From NCBI GenBank assembly GCA_017411305.1, contig JAFQQI010000066.1, forward strand, positions 1 through 64,000: a stretch of DNA of 64,000 nucleotides, in the 5' to 3' direction. A model generated the notes under the pieces. It did not search any database. It had not been told where the DNA came from and saw nothing but the letters and a program-made list of their open reading frames with translations. Of the stretch, positions 53,667 to 62,600 are shown one piece after another. Each line of letters opens with the position of its first letter. Position 1 is the first letter of the stretch. Origin of the DNA: Lachnospiraceae bacterium. Its GTDB lineage: Bacteria > Bacillota > Clostridia > Lachnospirales > Lachnospiraceae. The translations under genes and the position numbers were made by a program.

Positions 53667-53740
53667 TCGGCGCGACAGGATTTGAACCTGCGACCTCTGC
53701 GTCCCGAACGCAGCGCTCTACCAAACTGAGCCACGCGCCG
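53667..53740 (-). tRNA. tRNA-Pro (anticodon CGG)
   Basis: On the minus strand the acceptor stem is CGGCGCG/CGCGCCG with discriminator A. The D-arm is GCTCAGTTTGGTAGAGC, the anticodon stem CTGCG/CGCAG encloses TTCGGGA (anticodon CGG), and the T-arm is GCAGGTTCAAATCCTGT. CCA is not encoded. The anticodon differs from the CCU specifier of the proS T-box, so another tRNA-Pro must be encoded elsewhere for that codon. Confidence 0.96.
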
Positions 53741-53857
53741 TTTCTTACGACATTGTTCATCATACAATTTTTATGGCAAATTGTCAATGTTTCATCCAAG
53801 AATATTTAACAGAATATTTTAGTATAAGATATTTTCTTTTTCATTACTTTCGTAAAA

Positions 53858-53886
53858 ACAAACAGCCCGGGATTCCCGGGCTGCTT
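53858..53886 (-). terminator. Terminator after the cytidylate-kinase-like gene
   Basis: CAGCCCGGGA and TCCCGGGCTG pair almost back to back; on the minus strand the stem is followed by T-rich sequence two bases past the gene's stop codon. Confidence 0.8.
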
Positions 53887-53887
53887 A

Positions 53888-54487
53888 CTATAATAACTGC
53901 TGTCTCTTGATAATGTAATCTGCCAACATTTCTGCTGTTTCTTTTTCTCCCAGCTTGCTGCTGTTAATGCAAAGGTCGTAATTACGGGAATCACCCCACT
54001 TACCTTCGCAATAATAATTGTGATAGCTTTTTCTCTTTTTATCCTGCTTCACGATAAAACTCTCTGCTTCTGTATGGGAAAGATTATAAAGCTTCATTAC
54101 GCGCTCAACTTTATGTTCATGATCACCTATTACAAAAATAGAAACCAGTGCCGGGTAAGGCCGGAGCATTGTTTCTGCACATCGGCCAACCACCACAAAG
54201 GATTCTCCTTTTGATGCCTTGAGTCTTAAGAAATCAAATTGCATATTAGCAATATTTTCTTCCATAGAATTGGAATAATCCCCTATTTTTCTTGAAAAAA
54301 TCAGATTTCTGGGCACTTCATCGTACTTCTCAAGATTAGAAGCATCCACTTTCTTTTCGTTTGCAACCTCCTCTAAAAGGTTACTGTCATACAGATTCAA
54401 TCCAAATCTTTCTGCCAGCATTTCCGCAATTTCATGTCCCCCCGAACCGAATTCGCGGCCGATAGAAATAATCAGCTGTTTTGTCAT
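53888..54487 (-). CDS. Cytidylate kinase-like protein
   Basis: This 199-residue protein begins with a P-loop variant ISIGREFGSGGHEIAEMLA, which is the hallmark of the cytidylate-kinase-2 (Cmk-like) group of clostridia. VVVGRCAETML and DLCINSSKLG are the other landmarks. True Cmk proteins are longer and have GPSGSGKST. Members of this group are widespread in Firmicutes and their substrate has not been settled in what I know. It lies 37 bp behind trmB and is read in the same direction. Confidence 0.88.
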   Translation of the reverse strand: MTKQLIISIGREFGSGGHEIAEMLAERFGLNLYDSNLLEEVANEKKVDASNLEKYDEVPRNLIFSRKIGDYSNSMEENIANMQFDFLRLKASKGESFVVVGRCAETMLRPYPALVSIFVIGDHEHKVERVMKLYNLSHTEAESFIVKQDKKRKSYHNYYCEGKWGDSRNYDLCINSSKLGEKETAEMLADYIIKRQQLL

Positions 54488-54524
54488 ACCCCATATCCTC
54501 CTTTATACATATCTTCCATGCGCT

Positions 54525-55163
54525 CTATCTGAAAATAATATATTTACAAATAGGATTGCCCATGGAAGAAAACTTTTCTTCATATTCCGTCATGACATTG
54601 CCCCGAACCATCTCTTCATCATGGTGCAAATCATAAGTAATCTTTTCTGCCCTCCAGCCGGCTTCCGGTAACTGCTCTACAGCAAAGTCAAATAATCCTC
54701 TGTTGTCTGTCTTAAATTCCAAAAAGCCGTCTTTTACAAGGAGTTGATCATATCTTGCCAAAAATTCTTTAGAAGGAAGACGTCTCTTGGCATGTCTGTC
54801 CTTAGGCCACGGGTCGGAAAAATTCAGATAAATTTTATCTACCTCATTTTCTGCAAACACATCCGTAATATCTTCCGCATCCATACGGATAAACTTTAGA
54901 TTTACAAGCGGCTCTTCTTCCATCTTCTGAACGGCACGAAGCAACACACTGGAGTATTTTTCTATACCGATATAGTTAATTTCGGGATTACGCCTTGCCA
55001 TCTCATAGATAAACTTCCCTTTTCCCATTCCGATTTCAATATGAAGCGGATTTTGATTATCAAATAAAGCTTTCCAACTTCCTTTTATTTTTTCCGGCTC
55101 ATGTACTACAAAATCACTTTCAGCAATTGCTTCTCTTGAGCCGGGAACATTCTTTAGTCTCAT
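54525..55163 (-). CDS. trmB: tRNA (guanine-46-N7)-methyltransferase
   Basis: This 212-residue enzyme makes m7G46 in the variable loop of tRNA. Landmarks are IEIGMGKGKFIYEMA (SAM site), NYIGIEKYSSVLLRA, YLNFSDPWPKDRHAKRRL (catalytic Asp and basic patch) and FKTDNRGLFDF. The ATG at 55163 is chosen because AGGAGG precedes it; the frame upstream to 55205 is not conserved-looking. Length is normal for the bacterial family. Confidence 0.95.
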   Translation of the reverse strand: MRLKNVPGSREAIAESDFVVHEPEKIKGSWKALFDNQNPLHIEIGMGKGKFIYEMARRNPEINYIGIEKYSSVLLRAVQKMEEEPLVNLKFIRMDAEDITDVFAENEVDKIYLNFSDPWPKDRHAKRRLPSKEFLARYDQLLVKDGFLEFKTDNRGLFDFAVEQLPEAGWRAEKITYDLHHDEEMVRGNVMTEYEEKFSSMGNPICKYIIFR

Positions 55164-55334
55164 AAAATGCCTCCTGCTGCCGGCACCTATATTAGATGCA
55201 GGCATTTTATCAATTCTGTTATTACAAGTATATCACAGTATCCAAAAATAACCATGAATTTTTTGCAAAAGCTGTTTGGTTTTTGTGCAAAATAGTGTAT
55301 CATATTTACAACAGTGTATTTGCAAGGAGTTTTC

Positions 55335-56813
55335 ATGAAAAAAGATTTTGCGAAACGGATAGCTCTCATTTTCTTATCCGCCTTTATATATATTACAACT
55401 GCATATATTCCTCTTACTGCATATGCTGCACCTGCAAGTGAAGAAGAGTATCAGGCTGCTGCCGAAGAGCGAAAAGCACTTCCCGTTCAGAGTAACGAAG
55501 TAACTGAGTGGCCAACCGGGCCTGCAATCAGTGCTGCTTCTGCAGTTCTGCTGGAAGCAAATACCGGTACGATTCTTTATTCCAAAAATATACACCAAAA
55601 ATCCTATCCTGCCAGTACTACGAAACTGATGACCTGTCTGATTGCCGCTGAGAATGCAAAGCTACAGGAAACCGTTAAGTTTTCTCAAGATGCGGTATTC
55701 AGTATCGAAAGCGGCAGCTCTAATATCGGTATTGATGCGGGACAGTCAATGCCCATGGAAGAATGCTTATACGGAATTTTAGTTGCCTCAGCCAATGAAG
55801 TTGCCAATGGCGTAGCCGAACATATTGCCGGTGATATGGATTCCTTTGCAGATATGATGAATAAACGGGCAGCAGAGCTGGGTTGTCACAATACTCATTT
55901 TATGAACGCTCATGGTCTGTATCATGAAGAGCATTATACCACTGCCTATGATCTTGCATTAATTGCCTGTGCTTTTTTTGATAATGACCTCTTGTCAAAA
56001 ATTGGTAATACAGCTTCTTATCATTTTGAAGCAACAGATACACAGCCGGATGATTTTATCGTCCGTAATAAACATAAATTGATTACCGGAGAAATTGCAT
56101 GCGAAGGGATTAAGGGTGGCAAAACCGGCTATACGGATGAAGCCAGACAAACTCTGGTTACTTGTGCCGAAAAAAACGGCATGAAATTAATTTGCGTTGT
56201 TATGGTAGAAGAAACTCCGGATCAGTTTTATGATACTGTAAAATTGTTTGATTACGGGTTTACCAATTTTGCAGTTACTAATGTATCCGAATATGAAACC
56301 AATTATCAAATAAACGGAATTACTTCTTTTCATGGAGCCCATGATGTTTTCGGTAATTCCGCTACCTTGTTTTCCCTAAATGAGAACAGTTACATCATTT
56401 TGCCCAAAACCCTTGATTTCGCAGATATTTCATCAAAGATATCTTATGAAAATCTGACCGGCAAGGAAGTAGCTCGTATTCTTTACTCCTATGAAAATAT
56501 TTCTTTGGGAACTGCCTCTGTTAATCTGATACCCGGACATGCTTCCGATAGCGGAAGTTCCGAAAGCAAAGACATCTCCGGCATTTCTGCATTTTTTAAT
56601 ACTGTCATCCAGTCAGAACCGGAGGCAAATACCGTTTATATTAATGTGAAGCTGATTTTAATCATGATAATTGCCTTTGCAACTTTATTGATTGCTACTT
56701 TTGTCATTCGGGCTTTCATAACAGATTACAAGTTCAGTGATATCCGAAAAAAACCCTCATCACGCTTTCCTAAAAAACATAAAGGAAAACATAATAAGGG
56801 TCTGCATTTTTAA
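55335..56813 (+). CDS. dacF: D-alanyl-D-alanine carboxypeptidase (PBP5/DacF type)
   Basis: This 492-residue penicillin-binding protein trims D-Ala from peptidoglycan. A signal peptide (about 1-31, ending AYAA) is followed by the catalytic domain with SxxK in ASTTKLMT, SxN in SANEVAN and KTG in KGGKTGYTDEA. A beta domain and a C-terminal transmembrane helix (about 442-465) with a basic cytoplasmic tail follow. Bacillus DacF acts in spore cortex or general wall maturation; the exact role here is open. AAGGAG precedes the ATG. It is divergent from trmB. Confidence 0.93.
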   Translation: MKKDFAKRIALIFLSAFIYITTAYIPLTAYAAPASEEEYQAAAEERKALPVQSNEVTEWPTGPAISAASAVLLEANTGTILYSKNIHQKSYPASTTKLMTCLIAAENAKLQETVKFSQDAVFSIESGSSNIGIDAGQSMPMEECLYGILVASANEVANGVAEHIAGDMDSFADMMNKRAAELGCHNTHFMNAHGLYHEEHYTTAYDLALIACAFFDNDLLSKIGNTASYHFEATDTQPDDFIVRNKHKLITGEIACEGIKGGKTGYTDEARQTLVTCAEKNGMKLICVVMVEETPDQFYDTVKLFDYGFTNFAVTNVSEYETNYQINGITSFHGAHDVFGNSATLFSLNENSYIILPKTLDFADISSKISYENLTGKEVARILYSYENISLGTASVNLIPGHASDSGSSESKDISGISAFFNTVIQSEPEANTVYINVKLILIMIIAFATLLIATFVIRAFITDYKFSDIRKKPSSRFPKKHKGKHNKGLHF

Positions 56814-56824
56814 ATCGTCGGATT

Positions 56825-57790
56825 TTATTTTTGCTTCTTGCTTTTACCGGCCTTACGTTTCATCTTTTGATGCTCCCTGGCCTCATCTCTTTTTTGTAAT
56901 AATATTTCAGATTCCTCTTCTGAAATAAATTTAGAGGTTTTCACCACATAAATGCCTTCGTTCTCTGATTTGCGGATTCGGATTTTGGATTTCATATGGC
57001 CGTGAACGGGGCATATGGCAACACTATAATAATGCTTTCCGTTGGGCGTAAACCAACGGATTTTTTTGCGGATATTTTTGTGACAGAGGTAGCATTTGGT
57101 ACTGATAACCTCTTTATCCTCCATGGCTGCCTGCTTATCGGGAAATTCCCTGGAAATATATTTCATGTAATCATGAAACATTACGTGAATTTCTTCTTCC
57201 CTGGTATTGGGTAATGCAAAGGTATCAAAGGAATAGTTTTCAAGAACCTCTTGCTTTAATGTCTCAAGAACCTTCGCTGTATAATAGGCATCACTGAATG
57301 CCCGGTGGAAAGGAATATCCTTTTCAATTGCTAAAAAGTCAATGGCATATTCCAAACTTCTGCGGCTCTTCTTATCTTCGTAGGCAATACTGAACAGCTT
57401 CTGTACATCCAAAAAGCGAAGAGGCCGGTCACTTAATGGCTCCATTTCGTAGAAACGCATATTTCTCTGCAGCTCATATAAATCTAGGGGACCCCATGTA
57501 CAGAAAATATAATCTTTGCCACACCAATCAAGAAATTTTGATGCTACTTGCGGAAATGGATTTCCTTTTTGCAAATCACGCATATGAAGATGAATGATTT
57601 TGCTGGTAATTTTATGCATGTGAAGATAAACAGCAGGCTTTACCAGCTGATTAAATTCATCAATCATTGTTTTATCTTCACTTAGTTTGATTGCCCCCAT
57701 ATCAATAATTTCAAAGGGCATCTCTTTTACTTCCGGTTCCTGACCGGTGTTACTTTGATTCCATTCCAAATCCAGTACTATATAATTCAT
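56825..57790 (-). CDS. DEDDh-type 3'-5' exonuclease
   Basis: This 321-residue protein starts with YIVLDLEWNQ, the Exo I motif of the RNase T/DNA polymerase III epsilon superfamily. Exo II lies in YIFCTWGPLDLYEL and Exo III in HRAFSDAYYTAKVL (the His and Asp of DEDDh). The region after residue 200 is not part of the nuclease; it contains paired cysteines (CYLCHK and CPVHG), which may form a zinc site, and a very basic C-terminus (KMKRKAGKSKKQK). KapD-like spore proteins share this nuclease type. Convergent with dacF, 11 bp apart. Confidence 0.87.
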   Translation of the reverse strand: MNYIVLDLEWNQSNTGQEPEVKEMPFEIIDMGAIKLSEDKTMIDEFNQLVKPAVYLHMHKITSKIIHLHMRDLQKGNPFPQVASKFLDWCGKDYIFCTWGPLDLYELQRNMRFYEMEPLSDRPLRFLDVQKLFSIAYEDKKSRRSLEYAIDFLAIEKDIPFHRAFSDAYYTAKVLETLKQEVLENYSFDTFALPNTREEEIHVMFHDYMKYISREFPDKQAAMEDKEVISTKCYLCHKNIRKKIRWFTPNGKHYYSVAICPVHGHMKSKIRIRKSENEGIYVVKTSKFISEEESEILLQKRDEAREHQKMKRKAGKSKKQK

Positions 57791-57910
57791 ATACTTCTTT
57801 TTGCCTTTTTTGCTTCAATGAGAACATAGCTTTCGTTTTCATGCACTTTTGATATGCATAATGCAATCACTTTATATCCGTTTATCAATGCAGCACCATC
57901 CAAATCTGCT

Positions 57911-59173
57911 CTACTTTTTCAAATAAAATGCCTTTGCGCCATGCTTTGGTAATTCAACCTCCAACACGCTACTCTGACCTACGGGTGCTCCGCTCCAGAG
58001 CTCGTATCCCGCAACCTCATTATAAATCTCCAGCTCATTAAGCGCAACCGAAACCTTACTGTCTTCCTCGCCTGCGTTGAAGATAGCCACATATAAGCCG
58101 CCTTCTGCACTGACGCCCATCCATGCAATATGCTCTACACCGTTAATTTCACGACGCCATACCTGATGGGAATGACGCACATTTTTGTGCATTTTAAGGA
58201 TTTCCTCATTGGTCAGAAGCTTCATGGTAAATTCATCGAATCCTGTCATTTCCCCACCAATCATAAGCGGTGAGCGGAAAATGCTCCAAAGAGTCAGCAT
58301 GGTAATCTGCTCGTCTTCAGTAAATTTGGTCCAGTCTTCCTTCCCGTAATCCTGACGAAGTGGACCTATCGGCAACATATCCGCATCCGGCCAATGACCG
58401 GCACCGGTATGGGTACACCACTTCTCTGCTCTTTCAAACATGGCATAAAGAAGCTCCCATTGGTCCCAGAAGTCATCAGTAATACGCCACATATTGGAAA
58501 TCTGCTTGTAAAGCTCTGCCTTTTCTAAGAGGGCAGGTCCGGGAGAAAGGCTTAAAATCATCTCTCTGCCGCAGCCGTGAAGTGCTTCGCTGAGCATCAC
58601 CATTTCTGCCTCCTCATGAGGAAGCTCTCTACAGATATCGTCACATTTGATAAAGTCTACACCCCAGGAAGCGTACAACTCAAAAAGACTATCGTAATAC
58701 TCTTTTGCACCTTCTTTTTCAGGATCAACTCCGTACATATCCGTATTCCACTGACAAATGCTGTTTCTTTTTGCAATTTCCCTTGCTGTCCTGTCAGTAC
58801 CTTTTATCTTGGTATTCTGATGCACTGCCTGTCTGGGAATGCCTCGCATAATATGAATACCGAATTTTAGTCCCAAAGAATGTACATATTCTGCAAGAGG
58901 AGCAAAGCCCTTACCTCCGGCCGAAGAAGGAAATCTGTTCTCTGCCGGAATCAATCTGGAATATTCATCCATGCAAAGCTCCGTAAAAGGGCGGTATTCA
59001 TGTGTGGTAGCCCCGGGTTCACTCCACTGAATGTCTACTACAATATATTCCCAGCCATACTGCTTTAAATTTTCTGCCATAAATTTGGCGTTTTGTTTTA
59101 CAATATCCTCTGTAACAGCGGCTCCATAGCAGTCCCAGCTGTTCCAGCCCATAGGTGCTCTTAATTCTTTCAT
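57911..59173 (-). CDS. GH27 alpha-galactosidase
   Basis: This 420-residue enzyme has the GH27 opening MGWNSWDCYG, then YIVVDIQWSEPG, FGIHIMRGIPR and DFIKCDDICRE, whose first aspartate of the pair is the nucleophile. The acid/base aspartate is in RITDDFWDQW. The C-terminal beta domain runs from about 345 to the end. The family hydrolyses alpha-galactosides and some alpha-N-acetylgalactosaminides. There is no signal peptide. It starts after AAAGGAG and lies 13 bp behind the GH43 gene, so they share a transcript. Confidence 0.92.
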   Translation of the reverse strand: MKELRAPMGWNSWDCYGAAVTEDIVKQNAKFMAENLKQYGWEYIVVDIQWSEPGATTHEYRPFTELCMDEYSRLIPAENRFPSSAGGKGFAPLAEYVHSLGLKFGIHIMRGIPRQAVHQNTKIKGTDRTAREIAKRNSICQWNTDMYGVDPEKEGAKEYYDSLFELYASWGVDFIKCDDICRELPHEEAEMVMLSEALHGCGREMILSLSPGPALLEKAELYKQISNMWRITDDFWDQWELLYAMFERAEKWCTHTGAGHWPDADMLPIGPLRQDYGKEDWTKFTEDEQITMLTLWSIFRSPLMIGGEMTGFDEFTMKLLTNEEILKMHKNVRHSHQVWRREINGVEHIAWMGVSAEGGLYVAIFNAGEEDSKVSVALNELEIYNEVAGYELWSGAPVGQSSVLEVELPKHGAKAFYLKK

Positions 59174-59186
59174 ACGTTTTCTCCTT

Positions 59187-60692
59187 TTATTTGCCCTGCT
59201 TCCAGCAAAGCTCAGTAAATTCTGCCCATTCGCCGTTTGTATCTACTGCATACATTCCCATCAAAACGCCTGTAAATCCGCCTGCCACTTCAGAAGATAA
59301 ATATCTGCTTCTGGCACTTCCGAGAAGCTTCTTTTCTCCACCAATTATGCAATAAAAATGATAAACCTCAGGTTCGGAAATAATACATAATTCTGCTTGT
59401 TCACAGTCAGCAGGTAAAGCCACCTCTCCGTTTACGGATTTGGCATCACCGGTGCGAACCGTTAAAATAACCTTCTTTTCCTCACCTTCATTAATAACTG
59501 CCAAATCATAGTGCTGGCTTTCATCCATATAGAAGGTAACGCCTGCTTCCTTTGCCTTGCCCCTTACCTTCACTCTAAGCTCGGTATCAAACTCCGACTG
59601 ACGGATTCCCACAAAGCTGGGAGTGTCCACATCATCTAAGGTAAGATGGGTTCCGCGCATTTTCAGTCCTGTCTCTGTAAATTCATAATTCTCTTTATGA
59701 TAGTCTCTCAAATAGCTCCATCTCAGCTCGTCTTTTGCTGCGGGAGGGAAGCACACATCATAAACCTCGGTATTCTGTTCCCCTTCCAGGGCTACTTCCA
59801 TATATTCTGTTACAATACCCTTATCTCCTGCTGTAAACCAGCCATCCTCCTGCCAATATACCGGCGCAATAAATACCTCACGGCCCAACTGATGATAAGG
59901 CTGCCAAATTCCGCATTGACGGAATCCGAGACATACAATATAGTAGTTGCCCTTGGCATCACAAATAAGGTCTCCGTGACCGATTCCCTGAATCTGATTT
60001 TCATTTCCGCCCTGATTTCTGTTAGTCAGAACAGGATTCTTCGCATAACCCTCGAAAGGTCCGAAAGGATTTTTACTTCTGGCATAAGTAATCATATGAC
60101 CGTATTCGGTGCCGCCTTCTGCTACCATCAGATAATACCAGTCTCCGATATGATACAAATGAGGAGATTCTATGTATCTGCCGCCGCTACCGGACCAAAT
60201 GGGAATACTGTCAGTTAACTTTTCGCCGGTCTTAATATCAATTTCACACTGTAAAATACAAGCCTTGCCATTTTCATCGGGACCGTTACTGGTAAAGTAT
60301 ACCTTACCGTCATCATCAAATAAAAGTGACGGGTCAATGCCTTCCTGGTCCACAAAAATCGGCTCAGACCATTCTCCGCAAATATCTGTCGTTGTAATAT
60401 AAAAATTCTTACCGAAGGTATTGTTGTTGGTTACCATATAAAAGGTTCCGTCATGGTAACGAAGCGTAGGCGCAAACACACCGCCTGAGCTGGGAATCTG
60501 ATGCAGCTCTACCTGACTGGTTCTGGTAAGGGCATTGGCTACCTGCTTCCAGTTGATAAGATCCTCACTTTCAAAAATCGGAACCCCAGGAAAAAACTGA
60601 AAAGAGCTGCAGGCTATGTAATATTTGCCCTCTGCTTCACAAATACTGGGATCAGGATAAAAACCTCGGATAATGGGATTTTGAATTTTCAT
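59187..60692 (-). CDS. GH43 beta-xylosidase / alpha-L-arabinofuranosidase
   Basis: This 501-residue enzyme has a five-bladed propeller (about 1-300) and a C-terminal beta-sandwich typical of two-domain GH43. The general base is the aspartate in GFYPDPSIC, the pKa-modulating aspartate is in GIDPSLLFDDDG and the acid is the glutamate in YIESPHLYHIG. The C-terminal domain begins near FCPPAAKD-like sequence and carries FVGIRQSEFD. Sequence alone does not separate xylosidase from arabinofuranosidase. It precedes the GH27 gene and follows an acyl esterase. Confidence 0.92.
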   Translation of the reverse strand: MKIQNPIIRGFYPDPSICEAEGKYYIACSSFQFFPGVPIFESEDLINWKQVANALTRTSQVELHQIPSSGGVFAPTLRYHDGTFYMVTNNNTFGKNFYITTTDICGEWSEPIFVDQEGIDPSLLFDDDGKVYFTSNGPDENGKACILQCEIDIKTGEKLTDSIPIWSGSGGRYIESPHLYHIGDWYYLMVAEGGTEYGHMITYARSKNPFGPFEGYAKNPVLTNRNQGGNENQIQGIGHGDLICDAKGNYYIVCLGFRQCGIWQPYHQLGREVFIAPVYWQEDGWFTAGDKGIVTEYMEVALEGEQNTEVYDVCFPPAAKDELRWSYLRDYHKENYEFTETGLKMRGTHLTLDDVDTPSFVGIRQSEFDTELRVKVRGKAKEAGVTFYMDESQHYDLAVINEGEEKKVILTVRTGDAKSVNGEVALPADCEQAELCIISEPEVYHFYCIIGGEKKLLGSARSRYLSSEVAGGFTGVLMGMYAVDTNGEWAEFTELCWKQGK

Positions 60693-60762
60693 TATGCTGT
60701 CTTCCTTTCTATCATTTTTTTATTTTTTCATAATATCATATTGCTTGTTTTCTTGATTTATC

Positions 60763-61578
60763 TTATAAATTCTTAATAAAAGCTTCTGCCATATGAATCC
60801 ATGTATTGACTTCCGGCTGGAGTTCTTTACCGGATGTAGATAGTGTCAGCTCATTACCAAGTCCCAGACCATGACCGCCTTTCGGATAAATATGCAGTTC
60901 AAAAGGAATGTTCTTTTGCCGCAAGGCCTTTGCAAACATCAAGGAATTTTCTACGGGAACAGCACCATCTTCAAATGTATGCCAAATAAATGCCTTGGGT
61001 GTTTCTTCTGTTACCTGCTTTTCCAAAGACAATTTTTCAAGAAGCTCCCTACTTGCCTTCTCTCCCATCAGCATATCAAAAGATCCTCTGTGGGCAAATT
61101 CACCGGAAGTGATCACCGGATAGCTTAAAATCATGCCATTGGGCCGAAGTAGCTCTGCATCACCGCCTGCTGCCTCTTTTGCAAGCCAATTCTCCTTCCA
61201 AAAGCATCCTAACATGGCTGCCAGATGTCCTCCTGCTGAGGAACCCTGTACCAGAATCTTACCAGGATCAATGTGCCACTGCTTCACGTTTTTCCTTACA
61301 GTTGCCATTGCTTTGGCAAGCTCTAAAAGGGGTGCCGGATAAACAGCAGGGGATACGGAATAACGAAGCACTGCCGCATGACAGCCCATTGCAAGATACT
61401 GAAGCGCAAGCAGTTCTCCTTCCCTATCGGACAAATGGTTATATCCGCCACCCGGACAGATAATCACCATAGGACGCTCCCGTACCATGAACATCTCCGC
61501 ATCATCTATGATATATGTAGTTAATGTGGGAGTTCCTACACTTCCTTCTACCGTCATATCAAGTATGTTATAAAGCAT
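60763..61578 (-). CDS. Alpha/beta hydrolase, acetyl-esterase type
   Basis: This 271-residue esterase has the oxyanion region VIICPGGGYNHLSDREGE, the nucleophile elbow VQGSSAGGHLAAMLG, the acid region TFEDGAVPVENSLMFAKAL and the histidine in GGHGLGLGNE. The set is that of the BD-FAE/acetyl-xylan-esterase group often found next to GH43 genes. No signal peptide. It is first in a minus-strand group with GH43 (70 bp) and GH27, consistent with removing acyl groups before glycosidic cleavage. Confidence 0.9.
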   Translation of the reverse strand: MLYNILDMTVEGSVGTPTLTTYIIDDAEMFMVRERPMVIICPGGGYNHLSDREGELLALQYLAMGCHAAVLRYSVSPAVYPAPLLELAKAMATVRKNVKQWHIDPGKILVQGSSAGGHLAAMLGCFWKENWLAKEAAGGDAELLRPNGMILSYPVITSGEFAHRGSFDMLMGEKASRELLEKLSLEKQVTEETPKAFIWHTFEDGAVPVENSLMFAKALRQKNIPFELHIYPKGGHGLGLGNELTLSTSGKELQPEVNTWIHMAEAFIKNL

Positions 61579-61669
61579 TTTCTTTTCCTCTTCTTTCCTA
61601 AAAAAATCAGTTTTTCATATTGATATTATTTTAACACTATCTATGCTTTTTGACTACTAAAATTAACCA

Positions 61670-61703
61670 TTGACTCGTCCCTTAGGGGAGACTGTAGTAT
61701 AAT
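61670..61703 (+). promoter_or_regulatory. MerR-type promoter of the merR-uvrA-like operon
   Basis: TTGACT (61670-61675) is followed by a dyad with core CCCTTAGGG in an over-long spacer: 19 bp to TAGTAT (61695-61700) or 22 bp to TATAAT (61698-61703). Over-long spacers with a central dyad are the hallmark of MerR-activated promoters, so the downstream MerR protein probably binds here and controls its own operon. Confidence 0.75.
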
Positions 61704-61734
61704 GGTATCAACAGTAAGGAGGATAGAAAAATTG

Positions 61735-62589
61735 ATGAAAATGAACGAATCACATAAAGCGTGTGAAGTACAGGAACAGACCGTATTATACAAAATCGGA
61801 ATGTTTGCAAACATGAATCGTGTAACCATAAAGACCCTGCGTTATTATGATGAGCAGAATTTACTAAAACCGGTCTATGTGGATGAAGAAAACGGATACC
61901 GTTATTATGCAGGCGGACAGATTGCTGAGTTACACAGATTACTGGCTCTGAGAGGTATGGGCTTTTCCATAGATGATATTCAAAAAATCATAAGCGGAGA
62001 AGATGAAAAAAAGTTGCTGTTGGAAAGAAAACAGCAAATATTAAAGGATATCGCTTCCCTTACTGCAAAGCTGGCTGAAGTAGAATCCTATTTAAACAGA
62101 GAAGAAGTAGCTCTTACCATGCCGGTACTAATAAAGAAACTTCCGGAAGTAACCGTATGTTCTATGGAAATGAAACTGGAATCCTATGATGCACTGTTTT
62201 ACAAAATGCCCGAAATGGGGGAAGAAATGGAAAAACTGGGCTGTATTTGTACAGAACCGGGGTATTGCTTTACCCATTATTTGGAGCAGGGCTATAAAGA
62301 GGAAGAAATTCTCGTGGAAATCTGTGAAGCTGTTACAGAAAAGAAAGCAGCTTCCGATTCGGTTCAATTCAAAGTGCTGCCCGAGGTTTCGGAAGCCGCT
62401 TGTATTTTTCATAAAGGTTCTTATAACTCCTTCGCAAGCTCTTATGCAAAACTACTTCAATTTATTGAAGAAAATGATTATGAGATTTGCGGAAATATCA
62501 GAGAATCTTATATTGACGGTGTGTGGAATAAGGAGTCTGAGGAAGAGTGGCTTTCGGAAATACAGATTCCTGTTTGTAAAAGAAAATAG
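61735..62589 (+). CDS. MerR-family regulator with GyrI-like effector domain
   Basis: This 284-residue regulator has a MerR winged helix (YKIGMFANMNRVTIKTLRYY then EENGYRYYAGGQIAELHRL), a dimerisation coiled coil (about 90-120) and a C-terminal GyrI-like/SOUL-type ligand pocket (about 130-284) like BmrR. The ATG at 61735 is chosen because AAGGAGG precedes it, and because the earlier ATG at 61702 overlaps the -10 box. It is followed by a UvrA-like gene only 11 bp away. A multidrug ligand is likely by analogy with BmrR. Confidence 0.92.
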   Translation: MKMNESHKACEVQEQTVLYKIGMFANMNRVTIKTLRYYDEQNLLKPVYVDEENGYRYYAGGQIAELHRLLALRGMGFSIDDIQKIISGEDEKKLLLERKQQILKDIASLTAKLAEVESYLNREEVALTMPVLIKKLPEVTVCSMEMKLESYDALFYKMPEMGEEMEKLGCICTEPGYCFTHYLEQGYKEEEILVEICEAVTEKKAASDSVQFKVLPEVSEAACIFHKGSYNSFASSYAKLLQFIEENDYEICGNIRESYIDGVWNKESEEEWLSEIQIPVCKRK

Positions 62590-62600
62590 AGGATAAACAA

